Source: Litsea cubeba
Taxonomy: Eukaryota; Streptophyta; Magnoliopsida; Laurales; Lauraceae
Direction of reading: 5' to 3'
Assembly (NCBI GenBank): GCA_012931725.1
Contig: CM022951.1
Location: forward strand, 3,041,111-3,105,110
DNA length: 64,000 nt
A program made the translations under genes and the position numbers. Under the pieces are notes generated by a model. The model was not told where the DNA came from, made no database searches, and saw only the letters and a program-made list of their open reading frames with translations. This document shows, in pieces, positions 22,691 through 33,733 of the stretch. Numbering within the stretch: the first letter of the stretch is position 1; each line of letters opens with the position of its first letter.

Positions 22691-23968
22691 CCAAAGAGTC
22701 TGGACTCTGGAATTTTATTTATTTATTATTATTATTTTGTCTTTTTCTCACCCGGTAAGGTGTTGGAGCCTGCAACCCAAGAGAGCCCATACAAATAAGG
22801 AAGAAGGTGTTAAGAAAAATCACGGGGCTGGACTGTCATGAGGCCACGCCAGATTGAGTCGTCTGAATTCCAAACAAGTATGGAGTCAAATAAAGATTAA
22901 ATTCTTGGCGGTAGATTTGAATCAAGTTGAGACTCTCGTTTTGGGACCCACATTGATAATGAAATGTGAGATTCAAGAGGGATGGTGTCCTCAGTAGTCG
23001 TGACTTTTAGAGATTGCACTATTTAAAGTAGAGGGGAACCCTTGGTTGGTCATTTGGTAAACCTGAGAGCATTCAACCCTTGGATTATTCTTAAACCGAA
23101 ACGCACAAAAGTTCGCCGAGTTCGGTTCCAACGCCCATTTGGGACCAGCGCTTCTTTCAGGAGGAGCCATGCAAAGGGGGATAGAATGTTGATGGATGGT
23201 TCTCTTGGCAGCCGGGTGATTTATGGGGTTATTAATCAAGTGAGAAATTGATGATAACGCACACTAGGATTAAACATTGGAAATGCCCTTCTTAGCAAGG
23301 TTAAACATTGAAATCGTTCGAATAATTTCATTCTATAATATTAGTTCTCAATAAAATTTTATTCCAACTAGATTGGCTGCTATATACATGAAAAGTAATA
23401 TAAATTAGTTTTAATAGTATTGATGGTGTGCCTAAAACTTAAAGATTAAGAATGTAGTTGTGTAATGTTTGCGGAAGATCTTTTAGGATAATTTTTTTTC
23501 CAATTTTTGTTGGGCCTGCTATTAGATTGATTTTTTTGTTAAACACGATTAAGATAAACAAGGGCAATAGAAAAACTAAAAAGCTCACACTGTGACTGAA
23601 AACGATTTTGGGATAAAATCCAGTCATGTTTTTATCCAATTTTTCTATTAACATTATCAATTAGAGTTGATCATAAATAGAGCTTGGGCCCGGCCCATCC
23701 CGCTTTGGGCCAGGCTTGGATTTAGTATTTGGGCCTGGTTAATATATGGGTCGGGCCTGAATTCAACTGTAGAGAACCCAAACCTGGCCCGACCTTATAA
23801 GAGGGCTAACTACTAAAAACTATTCACTATGGGCTCTATGAATCGGCCATGAGAATGAGGGGCGGTCCTTACTGGACAAATAGTGGCATTGTGGTAGACA
23901 ATGTTTCCCATCATGTTATTTTTGACAAGTGTGATCTTTCTTTCCACTAAAAGAGTAGTAGTTATACC
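22691..23968. other. No gene seen
   Basis: 1.3 kb between the degraded MITE and the large MULE. AT-rich. From 23675 to 23815 it is rich in GGCCC/GGGCC words, like the end of a hAT-like element, and similar words occur right of the MULE at 31440-31620. No coding similarity was noticed. Confidence 0.6.
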
Positions 23969-24412
23969 TTTTTTTTAAGGAAAATTCTATATGCACCCAC
24001 TGGAAGTGTTATACACACCCACGATTTTTTTTAATTACTAAAATAGCCTCAGGTGAAAGGACGAAATCGCCCTTTACCATCATCTCCCTCATTTGGTTCA
24101 GCAGCAGCAGTGGAGAACGTTTCTCTTCTCTTCTTCTTCTTCTTCTTCATTCTCCCTTTTATCCATTCCTTTCTCACTGCACCTCTACACTCCTTCCTCC
24201 TCATTGATTTTCATCTCCTTCGTCATCATCTTCTCCAACTCTTTTTTAGTATATCATCAAGTCTCCTCCATTTCTTGAACGAGCTTGGAAGTACAAATAT
24301 CTTTGCAACACATTGTGTATTTAAAGTAGGCATTTGCAATATGGACAAGCAGTTGACGATCTACGAAAACGAGGTATACGTTTTCACTTCGTTTCGTTCG
24401 TTTTTTTTTTTT

Positions 24413-24620
24413 CTGCTCGCGTCCTGCCCGGAATTCCAGTACCGCGCATTTAATATATACGCTGTTTTCATAAGATCAACATACAACATTATATTGCACG
24501 GCACTATAAAACCGCACAAGTAACTCCTAGTCGGCCGACTTAAACCGAGCAGAAACATAAAGAATGACCTATATATACCATGCAGTACAATATTGCACGG
24601 TGATAAATGAGCGTGCAGTG
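24413..24620. repeat. GCACGG / CTGCTCGG cluster 1 in MULE
   Basis: Runs from CTGCTCGCG (24413) through TTGCACGGCAC (about 24496) to AAACCGAGCAG (24541-24551), with TTGCACGGTG just beyond. It lies in the transposase intron. The same words recur at 27884-28035 and 30635-30850. Confidence 0.55.
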
Positions 24621-25950
24621 ATAATCTAAGAATTTGTGATATATTTGCAGGAGGTTAAATCAACCGGTGCCAGTGAGTGTCTTTTGGATTTTACAAATGT
24701 CTTCACCACTGACATGATATTCAAAAGCCGAGAGGGCCTAATCCAATGGACAAGGGATGTTGGAAAGAAACCTGGCTTGGTAATTGTAATCAAAACTTCA
24801 GATGTCGATGGAGATGGAAGGAAGCCGGGAATCCTTTTTATCTTGTGAGAGAAGTGGTAGTTACAGGGGTCCATTGAAGGTCTTCGAAAAAAAATTCCTA
24901 ACAAGGCAACGGGAACGAAGAAGTGTAGTTGGCAACTGACGACGATTGAATGTTAACAATGGTTTGTGGGGTGCACAATCATCCAAGCGCACAGCATCTC
25001 GAGGGGCACTCGTTTGCTGGGAGGCTTTCTAGGGAAGAAATCAACGTTTTGATTGATATGTCTAAGAGTTTGGTGAAGCCGAGGAACATCCTTCGAACAT
25101 TGCAGGAAAGAGATGTGCACACACCACTACGATGGAGAGTATCTACAATTCTCGCCAGAAGTTTAAGGTGACAGAGATGGCCGGTCGATCACAGATGCAA
25201 CAACTCATGATGCATTTGAAGGAGAACAACTACATTGAGTATCACATTAGCAAAGACGCTACAGATGTTATTATGAACCTATTCTGGCCACATCCATCAT
25301 CTATTCAGTTATTACGTGCATTTCCAAAAGTTTTGATAATGGATTCCACGTACAAGACTAATAGATATCGACTTCCCTTGCTTGAAATTGTTGGTGTCAC
25401 ATCTACTCAACTGACGTTCTCCGTTACTTCTATGTACCTTGAATAAGAAAGGGAGGCCAATTATAGATGGGCTTTGGAGAGGCTTAAGGAATTAATGGAC
25501 GGATGCATTTTGACCCGTGTGATTGTCACAAACAAAGAGTTAGTGTTGATGAATGCAATAAATGTTGTTTTTCCGAATGCAACAAACTTATTATGCAGGT
25601 GGCATATTTCTAGGAATATCTTGGCAAATTGTAAGAAGTGTTTTGAGACCAACGACAGATGGGGTGCATTTATCTCTTGTTGGAACATGTTGGTAGTCTC
25701 TCTAACTGAAAGTGACTACACGCAACTTCTAACTGCTTTGGAACGAAATTACTATAGGTATCCACATGCTGTTGATTATGTGAATACCTCGTGGTTGAAT
25801 AAGCATAAGGAGCAATTTGTGGCTACATGGACGAATCAGCATATGCACTTTAGGAACATCACAACTAACAGAGCTGAGAGTGCACATGCAAAATTAAAGA
25901 GACACCTAGGCACATCGAGCTGTAGCTTTGATTCGTCATGGCAGATTATC

Positions 25951-26496
25951 TAGGGCTGTCAATCGGGTCGCGTTAACGAATTCGGGTTGCGGGTCAAATG
26001 AATTCGGGTTAGAATCACCTCAATCTGAACACGACCCATTAAGAAAACGGGTCGAAAAACCCAATTTGTTTATTTAACGGGTCATACATCACGACCCATT
26101 AACCCGTTAATTTTGAAAAAAAATATTCATTAAACTTAAAAAGTATCTCTTTTCTAAATCATGAAGCCATACTTTATGTTTTGAGGCTATGCCCATTTTC
26201 TAAGTAAATGTTGTATCTCTTCTGATTAAGTGCATCTTCCACTAAACAAAAGTTATCTCACCCACACTTTGATTTTTTGCATAGTAATGTGATGCACACT
26301 TAGCAGCATAGCTTTTTGGCAGGTTGTATCGGGTCGTAATGGGTTACCGGGTTTATTCGTTAACGACCCATTAATTTAATGGGTTAACAGGCCCGACCCA
26401 TTAACGACCCGAACCCATTAAGGGGTCACCCAAACCAATTAATATCGTGTGGGTTCGTGTTGTGTTAACGGGTCGTATGACATTTTGACAGCCCTA
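25951..26496. mobile_element. hAT MITE inside the transposase
   Basis: 546 bp with inverted ends TAGGGCTGTCAA and an 8-bp duplication AGATTATC (25943-25950) / AGGTTATC (26497-26504), 7 of 8 matching. Both halves are full of GGGTCG/CGACCC and TTAACGGGTC words. Removing it with one duplication copy rejoins the transposase in frame (SSWQII followed by HALLESLF). Confidence 0.92.
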
Positions 26497-26886
26497 AGGT
26501 TATCCATGCCTTGTTAGAGTCGCTCTTTACAGAGATAAATGCTTATTTTGAAAAGAGTTTGAACACCGTGCAACATAAGTTCAAACCGGCACTATTTCGT
26601 GAGTTGAGAGGATTTCTATTAAGTAATACTTTGAATATATTGTTAAATGAGTCGTTAAGAGCTGGTGATATTGGTCCAAATTCGGTGGCATGTGGGTGCG
26701 TAATTCGACGGATCCATGGTTTACGATGTGCACATGAAATTGCCGAGTACATAAGGGAAGGTTCTCATATACCACTGAGTAGTATCCACTACTATTGGCG
26801 GAAGCTCAATTTAGAAGCCACTATGGTGAACAAAACCCCTGAATTGACCACAACTTCAGAGTTCGAGCTGATCACTAAGAAAATTT

Positions 26887-27745
26887 CAAAGTAGTGATCA
26901 AAAGGGTAAAATACAAATATTGAAAAAACTTAGAGAATTGGGGAGTCATTCATCTACTTCTCTTCTTGAATCAGCTGTTAAATTGAATACCCGCAATCGG
27001 TCATCATCATCGAAGAAGAAATTGGATCGGTGTACGCGTCGAGAACCATTTGGTTTTGAACACCCACTGTTAAGTAAAGATAGCGTTCCAACAAGATTAA
27101 GCAATACGGCTGTAATGAAGAATAAGGAGAAAACGATTGTCCGTTGCACTCGGTCATGTACGTTTCTGCATTTGCTTCCTCAGTCTCTGGGCCCCTATAT
27201 CCACATTGTTAAGGATGTTGCAGCTGATGGTAACTATGGATTCAGAGCTATAGCTGGTCTTCTAGGCATGGGCGAGGATAGTTGGATGCAAGTTAGAATG
27301 GATTTGATCAATGAATTGCAGAGGTATCAAAATTATTATGCATTGGTATATGGAGGAGAGTAAAGGGTTGGGGCGCTGTATTACGCATTGTCTTACTTTG
27401 AAAGCAATCATTTATTTGATCGATGGATGACAATGCCAGACATGGGTCACTTGATATCTTCATATTATAACGTTGTATTGGTCCTTCTTTCATTGTAGCA
27501 GTGCCTTACTTTCCTGCCTTTGAGATCATCCCCGATTCCAACAAGTTCTCACAAAGTGCTCGTGGTTGGTTTCGTCAATGGAAACCATTTTGTTCAGGTC
27601 TTTATGAAACCCGAAGCACCCAAGCCACCACCATCCTAATGCAGACGAATGGCAGCTCCCATACGCAAAGAGTGTCGAGCAATTTAGAGAAATGATTGGA
27701 AACAGTGTCGCAACACATGAGTCAGTCAATCTTGACAGCGATTGA
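26887..27745 (+). pseudogene. OTU-like cysteine protease domain, decayed
   Basis: This follows the transposase one frame over (SSDQKGKIQILKKLRELG) and would be its C-terminal continuation, an arrangement common in plant MULEs. The OTU block reads HIVKDVAADGNYGFRAIAGL; active OTU proteases have DGNC, so the catalytic Cys is Tyr here (codon 27235-27237). The downstream motifs FDRWMTMPDMGHLISSYYN, QCLTFLPLRS and GFVNGNHFVQVF (the His region) are recognisable. Stops occur at 27361 (TAA) and 27496 (TAG), with a frameshift near 27635. The reading ends at 27745. OTU proteases remove ubiquitin-like modifiers; here activity is ruled out. Confidence 0.87.
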
Positions 27746-27883
27746 TTATTTGCACTCTCGATTTGATGTAAACAAACATATTACTTGTTTTTTAATGGAT
27801 GGCCGATGAATTCGATGAAAGATTCAATGTGTTTATGTTAATTCATTAATAATATTCCATAAAATGTGTTAATTCATTAACAC

Positions 27884-28035
27884 CTGCTCGGTTAAACAGG
27901 TTCGTGCAAATAAGGTTCTGCACAACCAATAGGTTTCATGCAAATGGTTATCGCACGTCGGTAAGTTGCCGTGTAAAACCTATTTGCACGTTATTAAAGT
28001 GCCGTGCAGAACCACTTTTGAGCGGTACATGATGG
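27884..28035. repeat. GCACGG / CTGCTCGG cluster 2 in MULE
   Basis: Begins CTGCTCGGTTAAACAGG and contains TTGCCGTGTAAAACC, TTTGCACGTT and GTGCCGTGCAGAACC. It sits in the interval between the 3' ends of the OTU and PMD genes. Confidence 0.55.
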
Positions 28036-28566
28036 TCGTGTAGTGTGTTATACTATATATAATTCTTTCCATTGACGAATCAAAATCATACAAGTTCATC
28101 AAATGAAACACATATCATATATATCCATATAATCATAGAAGTTTATACATAAAAAAAGTGTATCCTCAAAACATTCATTAAAAAAATGGATACATCCAAA
28201 AAAAAAACCCATAGATCCTTCCATACATCCATAAAAAAAAAAGCCTTACATCCAAAAAAAAAACCACTCATTCCAATGCATGTTAAACCCATTCATACAT
28301 CCTTAAGAAAAGAAAAAGACCACAAATGTGACCCCTCATTCCATCACGGATCTGTATGTCGTCGGTACATCACCGGCAAGTCCTCTAGTATCTAGAGGGT
28401 GGTTTGCAGTGCCCAGTAATAGAAATTTGCAGGTCGCTCCGTTCGTGTAATCGTAGTACGGAGATGGTCCTTCGCTCGACAGATATGTAAAAGACAATTA
28501 AATGTGTCAATACTTAAGATAATCATAACAAATGGAATTATAATGTTTCGAAAAAAATTCAAACCC
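28036..28566. other. MULE inter-gene spacer
   Basis: Between the convergent OTU and PMD genes. Contains several near-identical short A-rich units (CATCCAAAAAAAAAACC type, 28190-28300). No coding similarity seen. Confidence 0.6.
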
Positions 28567-30553
28567 TCACCACTCATGGAGTCGGGTCATCTCGATCCCC
28601 ATCAAGGTGATAGTGGGAATGACGATCGGGGTTTTGTACCCGAGGGTGTGAAATCCTAAAAAGTCGGGTGAGCACTCCCATGCATGTTGCGCTCGATGGC
28701 CGCAGTGCGCTAGGAATAATACATGATCCTCCCAAGTAACCCAGTACTGGTCTAGAAATCTGTATGAGACCTTGTATTGTCCAGCAGTAGATCCCCGAGA
28801 TGCACGAATGGGGCGAGCGGTACGGGTGGGATGGTTTGTACATATCCAACGGAGAACCCTATGTGGGTGGTAGGGTTCAATGACATCTAGCCCTCTCAAA
28901 TAATCACAGAAGAAAGATATCTGATGGAATGGATGTGAGCCCTGACACCAATGTACAGATCCCAAACCACCTGTGGCAAGTAAATGAAACAACTCATTAA
29001 TATTCCATAAAAAGTTGTCCATCGAAAAAATGTGAAATAGATACCAAGGACTCTATTGGGTGCTCACCTCACTCGGATGTAGGTCATCCAGCCTCTCACG
29101 CAACAACTTTATGTTCTCCCTCGCAATCCCAGAATCTTGACCAGAATTCCAGCGGCTCGCTAGAGGCATTGCAACCGTATATCCCCACGATATAAAAGGA
29201 CGGGCAAATGGCAAGTGTTCGTACACCCAAGACTGCAAAAGATACCAATTATTAATTATACACTTTAAAGGATCAATTACGAGGGAACATGTATATGTAT
29301 ATAAAAGGGGTGTACACATTTACCGTGAGCAACGTCAGATATCCAGCAATCTATCGCACATCTGCCCTCGTAGCGGTCGCCAATTGGCGATAAAGATATG
29401 CAAGCACGGCAGCCCCCCATGCATAACGACGGACCCATGGCAAGTCCATCAGTAATGATAGGTAGGCAATGGGGACTCAAGTGGATGACTTATCGGTGAA
29501 GAGTGTATAGCCTAACAAATACAGAAGATAGCCTCTAGCTGCACACTCTACCTGCTCACATCGCCACACACATGTTTGATCCAGGCCATCCTCACTACCT
29601 CACCACGCACCACTCTCAACTCAGCTGACGCAGATGCCCTATCCACGTCCAGTCTACACTCAAGTAAATCTACTTGATCAGTAAATCCCATACTAATCGA
29701 TGCGTGGACAAGCAGTCCCGTTACTGGGATGTTAAGGAGAGTACCCACATCATCTAAGGTGATCGTCATCTCACCAAATGGCATGTGGAATGTATTTATC
29801 TCAGGCTTCCACCTCTCTACAAAGCTTGATACCAAAGGGCAGGAGATATATCGATATGAAAAATACTTCAACTATGTTAATTCAGACTCTTCTATAATAG
29901 CACGAAACCGAGGAACATGAATATCGGCCCCATCCCAGGGCAAAGTTATGTACCAATCCTTCAGTTGAAGCCAATGATTGATACATTTGAGCGGCTCACG
30001 TTCCTGCACATTACAAGTATAAATCTTCATTAATAAATGTTATTATAGACTTCAAAATATCTTATTTGAAAAACGATTAATTCAAACATTAAAAAAACGC
30101 AAGTGTACCTCCCCATCCCATATGGGTATGGCTACGTGCGTCCTAACTCTCATAAGGACAGATAAGTCGGTGGACCGCCGGGGATAGGACCCTCCCTTGC
30201 CGCCGTTGTGGGAGACTGTATGGCTGTGCCTCCTCATTTGAGGAATCATCCTCCCCTATTGCCGCTGCAGGATGACTGGACGGCTGTGCCTCATCCTCTG
30301 AGGAACCATCCTCTGAAGAACTGTATACATGCTCCTCAACCGGCCCCAGCAGTGGATCCTGCTGTGATTTTCGTCTTCATTCAGACGTCGTTGGCCGTTG
30401 ACGGTCGGCGGTCGAAGTACTCGCATGCACACCTCGGCGATGCGGTCTTGCAACACCGATCATGGTCCGAACTCTCGATAGCTCGCTAGAAGAACTAGCC
30501 CGTCCACCTGTCATCTGTGAGCTGCCACCACGTCGAGCTGGTCTTCTAGGCAT
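28567..30553 (-). pseudogene. Plant mobile domain (PMD) protein gene, decayed
   Basis: Four exons: 30109-30553, 29324-30003, 29068-29232 and 28567-28970. Exon 1 starts MPRRPARRGGSSQ, has an acidic Ser-rich part (VYSSSEDGSSEDEAQPSS) and ends DLSVLMRVRTHVAIPIWDGE. Exon 2 carries the PMD signature VERWKPEINTFHMPFGEMTI then LDDVGTLLNIPVTG, AARGYLLYLLGYTLF and YAWGAAVLAYLYRQL. Exon 3 starts SWVYEHLPFARPF. Exon 4 has RGLDVIEPYHPHRVLR and LDQYWVTWEDHVLF. Stops occur at 29872-29874, 29477-29479 and 29351-29353, and there are frameshifts in exons 1, 2 and 4. The PMD is shared with the MAIN/MAIL1 host proteins and occurs in plant transposons. Confidence 0.88.
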
Positions 30554-30634
30554 TTCTTCCAATCTATTAAAAATGAAAATCAATAAAAGGAAACAACGTA
30601 ATTGAAGATATTAGATTTTTTTTGTACTGCTCGG

Positions 30635-30850
30635 TTTAAATATACAGTGCAAACTTCTTCTGCACGGCACAATGAAAACATGCATTTTGTGTTCGCACGG
30701 CAAGATTGTACTGTGAATATTTTATATGCTCGCCCAATGCATGCCGTGCATATGCACTATGCACGGCTTAGATGGGCTATGCATATAGTATATGCACAGC
30801 ATCGATGTGCCGTGCATACAGTCCCTGCACGTTTCTGGATTGCCGAGCAG
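30635..30850. repeat. GCACGG / CTGCTCGG cluster 3 in MULE
   Basis: Starts CTGCTCGGTTTAAATA and ends GCCGAGCAG, so it is itself bounded by an inverted CTGCTCGG. The interior alternates GCACGGCA, GTGCCGTGCA, GCATATGCAC and related near-palindromes at least eight times. It lies just upstream of the PMD start codon. Confidence 0.6.
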
Positions 30851-31364
30851 ATTGCGAACGACTGTTTGAATAAGAAGAAGAAAAAAAATGGAAAGGGAAA
30901 ATCTGGAGTTCAAAACTCCCATCCATGTCATTCATTAGGGACTTCCCTCTAGATTGCAAACGTCTATACTCTCTAATGCATAAATTACAACCTAATGCAT
31001 AAATTACAACCTAAAAAAGTATGTGAAAATGATAAAGCTTTGAACAAGAAGAAGAAGAGCTCACCTTGTTTGAGTTGTCCCTGATGTTAGATAGAAAAGG
31101 AAGTGCATGGTGATGAGAGCAGTGGAGAAGAGGTCGACGGAGAAGAAGAGTTCGACGCTTCCGGTAGGTGCCAAATTTCAAAACCGTCGACGAGGGAATG
31201 GAGAAGGAAATGATAAGAGGTGGTCTTTAAGCGTGGGTAGTGTGGGTATTATGGTGGGTGCGCTCAGTAATCTTTTTTTAAAAATATATTGGGTGTGGTG
31301 AGCTCAGCAAGTGGGTGTGTTCAACATTTATGATGGGTGCATATAGAAATTTCCTTTTTTTTAA

Positions 31365-31792
31365 TCATAAAAGCATAGATATGCATTTTAAGTATGAGGT
31401 AAAATCCAACTCTTTGAAGCAAAATAAGACCGAACTCTTTCACCTCTTAGGACTAGGCCTCTGAATTAAGCCCGCTAAAATGCGTATCTGACCCGTTCTA
31501 AACCCAAAAATACAGGGCTTTTAAAAAAGATTTGAGCTTGACGGGCTAGACTTGGATAATGGTTTTAAAGTCCGACCAAAATGAGACTGGGAATGGGAAG
31601 AACAGGCTTGACCCGTCCATGAGATGGATTCTCATTTTCCATATGAAACAAATAAAGATGTACTTGATTGGAAATAACATAATCATACATGTGATTCATA
31701 TAGTCTTAAATTCAATCTTAGCTCACACCACCTATTTACCAGACCAAAATAAAAAACTAGACAAACGACCGACATTCCCCTTCACCACCAAC
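31365..31792. other. No gene seen
   Basis: Right flank of the MULE. GGGCTT/ACCCG words at 31440-31620 resemble those at 23675-23815 left of the MULE, so the MULE may have landed in an older hAT-like element. No clear ends or duplication were found. Confidence 0.4.
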
Positions 31793-32342
31793 TGATGGTT
31801 ACAGCTGAAAGACCGGCCTTAACACAGGCTTAGGTCCCAATAACAAGATCTCTATTAGATTTCAAGAACAAGTGATTAATCTAGTAATTAATCCTAATCC
31901 AGATTAAAAGCAAGTAACCACACAATGATAAGGACACACGATGTATACGTGGAAAACCCTACTCGGGAGAAAACCACGGGCCTTACCGTCTAGGCCAATA
32001 GACAACAAAGCACTACAAATCGAAAGTTATAAGAAAACTCACAACCCTTTCTCAATTGCAACTCAACCTAAAGACTTCTTTAATCTTGCCGACTACTCGC
32101 CGTACACCTTCATCGTGCTTGAACCAACCACCTTGAATGCCTCTTCAACATGAATATACTTTAGATGAGTGGAAGAAAGGAACTCCAAAGTAAGAACTTC
32201 AGCGCAACAACTTGAAGCTTTGGAGAAAAATATCTCTCAATATGATCTCTAGGTTTTGAATGGGAGAGTGGTACCCTAGAATTGAGAGATGAAGGCAATA
32301 TATAGACTTTAATTCTTGCCTCAAGACTTGTAGAGCAAGTAA

Positions 32343-33733
32343 GGGTGTGTTTGGATCGTCTTATTTTTTTGATGTCTTATTTGTCTGAAAAAGATCTATG
32401 AGTTTAAGATCTTATTAGAGCTGTGAGTTTAAGATCTGATTAGCTTTTCTGTAATAAGATAGTTTGGCAACACCCGAACGCTATGAGATCTGAATTGAAT
32501 AAGACTGTTTGGTAATGCATCTTATCCATGTCTTAAGTTAAGGGTAATTTCTGTCATTTTTAAAAAATGGTTTTAAGCCTGAAAAACATCTATGACATCG
32601 AAGGTAGGCCACTTTCTTGATCAAGGATCAGGTGTTGACGTGCGATGCAGAGATCGCTCAGATCGTGTGATCGATGGATCCAGATATCGGATCTAGTTGA
32701 AGAAAAAGAATGATAAGGGCCTGCAAGTGGGCGGAAATTGTCAAAACCCCAAATCCAGCATCCAAAACCCCCTCCGCTGCCAAAACCCTTCTACACCCAA
32801 TCCCCGAAACCCCAATAACCATCGCTCCCAACACCAATCTCTGCCTCATCAAAACCCTTAAAACCCCAAATCTCGAATCATCGACCGAACGCCCACCTCC
32901 CACACCCTCAGGGCGAATCTGACCGTCGAAAAAATCGAGATTCAGCCCACATCTGAAGTCAAACGGTCCGTGCTGCTCTTTGTGACATGGAGGGGGAAAT
33001 GCGAGGTTTTCGGTTAGGGTCCAGCTGAAATTCGACGGTGGGGGTTGATTTTGATAAAGATTGGAGATTTGGGGGCGGAGAGCAATCGAGACCGGCCGAG
33101 AACTGCAGCTTCTACTGCGAAATCCATTATGGGGTGCAGAGATATTTTGATTTGCAGGTGTGTTTGAAATGGTTTTAGGGCTTTTTTTGAGGTAGATTGG
33201 AGAGAAGAGAGAGAAAGAGAGTCATTTCAAAATCTTGTTTGGTGGTGAATCGTCTGTGGCTATTTCTTCGTCTATCTATCTCTTCTCAGACGATACTCAA
33301 AAGGGCCTGCAAGTGGGCAAAAATTGTCAGGCCATAGTTGCAGAAACGAGCTGTGACATCTTTTGGATCCAAGACAAGAAGAAGGAGATCGATATTGCTT
33401 TTCGCACAGGGAAGAGCTTCGTTTTAGACGCAGGAGCAACCAAAGAGATAGAGAGATTAGGGCCGCAATCGTTGATATTGGTGAGGATTATTACGGAAAT
33501 TTTAAAATTATTTTAAATTCCTGAACTGTCTTACCGCTTAAGATGTTGGGGTCTTAATTCCACGAGCTGGATTTCGAGCTCCTAGAATTAAGATAAATCT
33601 CTTCTTAAATAATAAGTCGTCTTAGCGCTTAAGACATGTTATTATAGCGTACCAAACAATCTTATTTAGTTTTTGTCTTAGCGCTTAAGACACAAGACAT
33701 TAAGACCCAACTTAAGACGATCCAAATATTACC
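32343..33733. mobile_element. PIF/Harbinger-like element with gene-like cargo
   Basis: Termini GGGTGTGTTTGGATCGTCTT (left) and the complement of GGTAATATTTGGATCGTCTT (right), with the 3-bp duplication TAA (32340-32342, 33734-33736), fit PIF/Harbinger. It is 1391 bp with no transposase. The subterminal regions carry many TCTTA and CTTAAGAC words. The centre (32640-33520) is different in character, with exon-like stretches. That makes it a candidate gene-carrying MITE. Confidence 0.75.
32700..33516 (+). other. Possible captured gene fragments
   Basis: One open stretch (32710-32922) encodes MIRACKWAEIVKTPNPASKT and a Pro/Thr-rich tail; a second (33300-33516) encodes a peptide containing CDIFWIQDKKKEIDIAFRTG and SFVLDAGATKEIERL. 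AAGGGCCTGCAAGTGGGC occurs at the head of both (32717 and 33301), so part was duplicated. I do not recognise either. They may be exon pieces of a host gene or may be non-coding. Confidence 0.35.

Larger units (their letters stand above)
24341..26894 (+). pseudogene. MULE transposase (FAR1-related), decayed
   Basis: Exon 1 is likely 24341-24373 (MDKQLTIYENE, donor GTATAC) and exon 2 starts at 24651 after TTTGCAG. An N-terminal FAR1-like DNA-binding part (FKSREGLIQWTRDVGKKPG, then CERSGSYRG and GTKKCSWQL in another frame) is followed by VCGVHNHPSAQHLEGHSFAG. The DDE core has PKVLIMDSTYKTNRYRLPLL with the first Asp. The usual second-Asp motif VTDRELALMNAI reads VTNKELVLMNAI, so Asp is Asn (codon 25531-25533). 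A SWIM zinc finger follows (ACGCVIRRIHGLRCAHEIA). Lesions are a frameshift near 24840, TGA at 24947, a frameshift near 25115, TAA at 25444 and a 546-bp MITE. It is not functional. Confidence 0.9.
23979..31354. mobile_element. Mutator-like element with transposase-OTU and PMD genes
   Basis: The inverted ends begin GGAAAATTCTATATGCACCC (left, 23979) and, on the other strand, GGAAATTTCTATATGCACCC (right, 31354). Similarity continues with spaced ACACACCCAC blocks. A 10-bp direct repeat TTTTTTTTAA flanks it (23969-23978, 31355-31364), although its low complexity weakens this evidence. It is 7376 bp. The plus strand carries a FAR1/MULE-type transposase followed by an OTU-like domain; the minus strand carries a PMD gene. 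All three are decayed. A hAT MITE sits in the transposase. Confidence 0.85.

Noticed and set aside
24053..24523. 156-codon plus-strand frame near the MULE left end
   Set aside because: It crosses the transposase start, donor site and intron in another frame and is Ser/Phe-rich low complexity; the transposase frame starting at 24341 is better supported.
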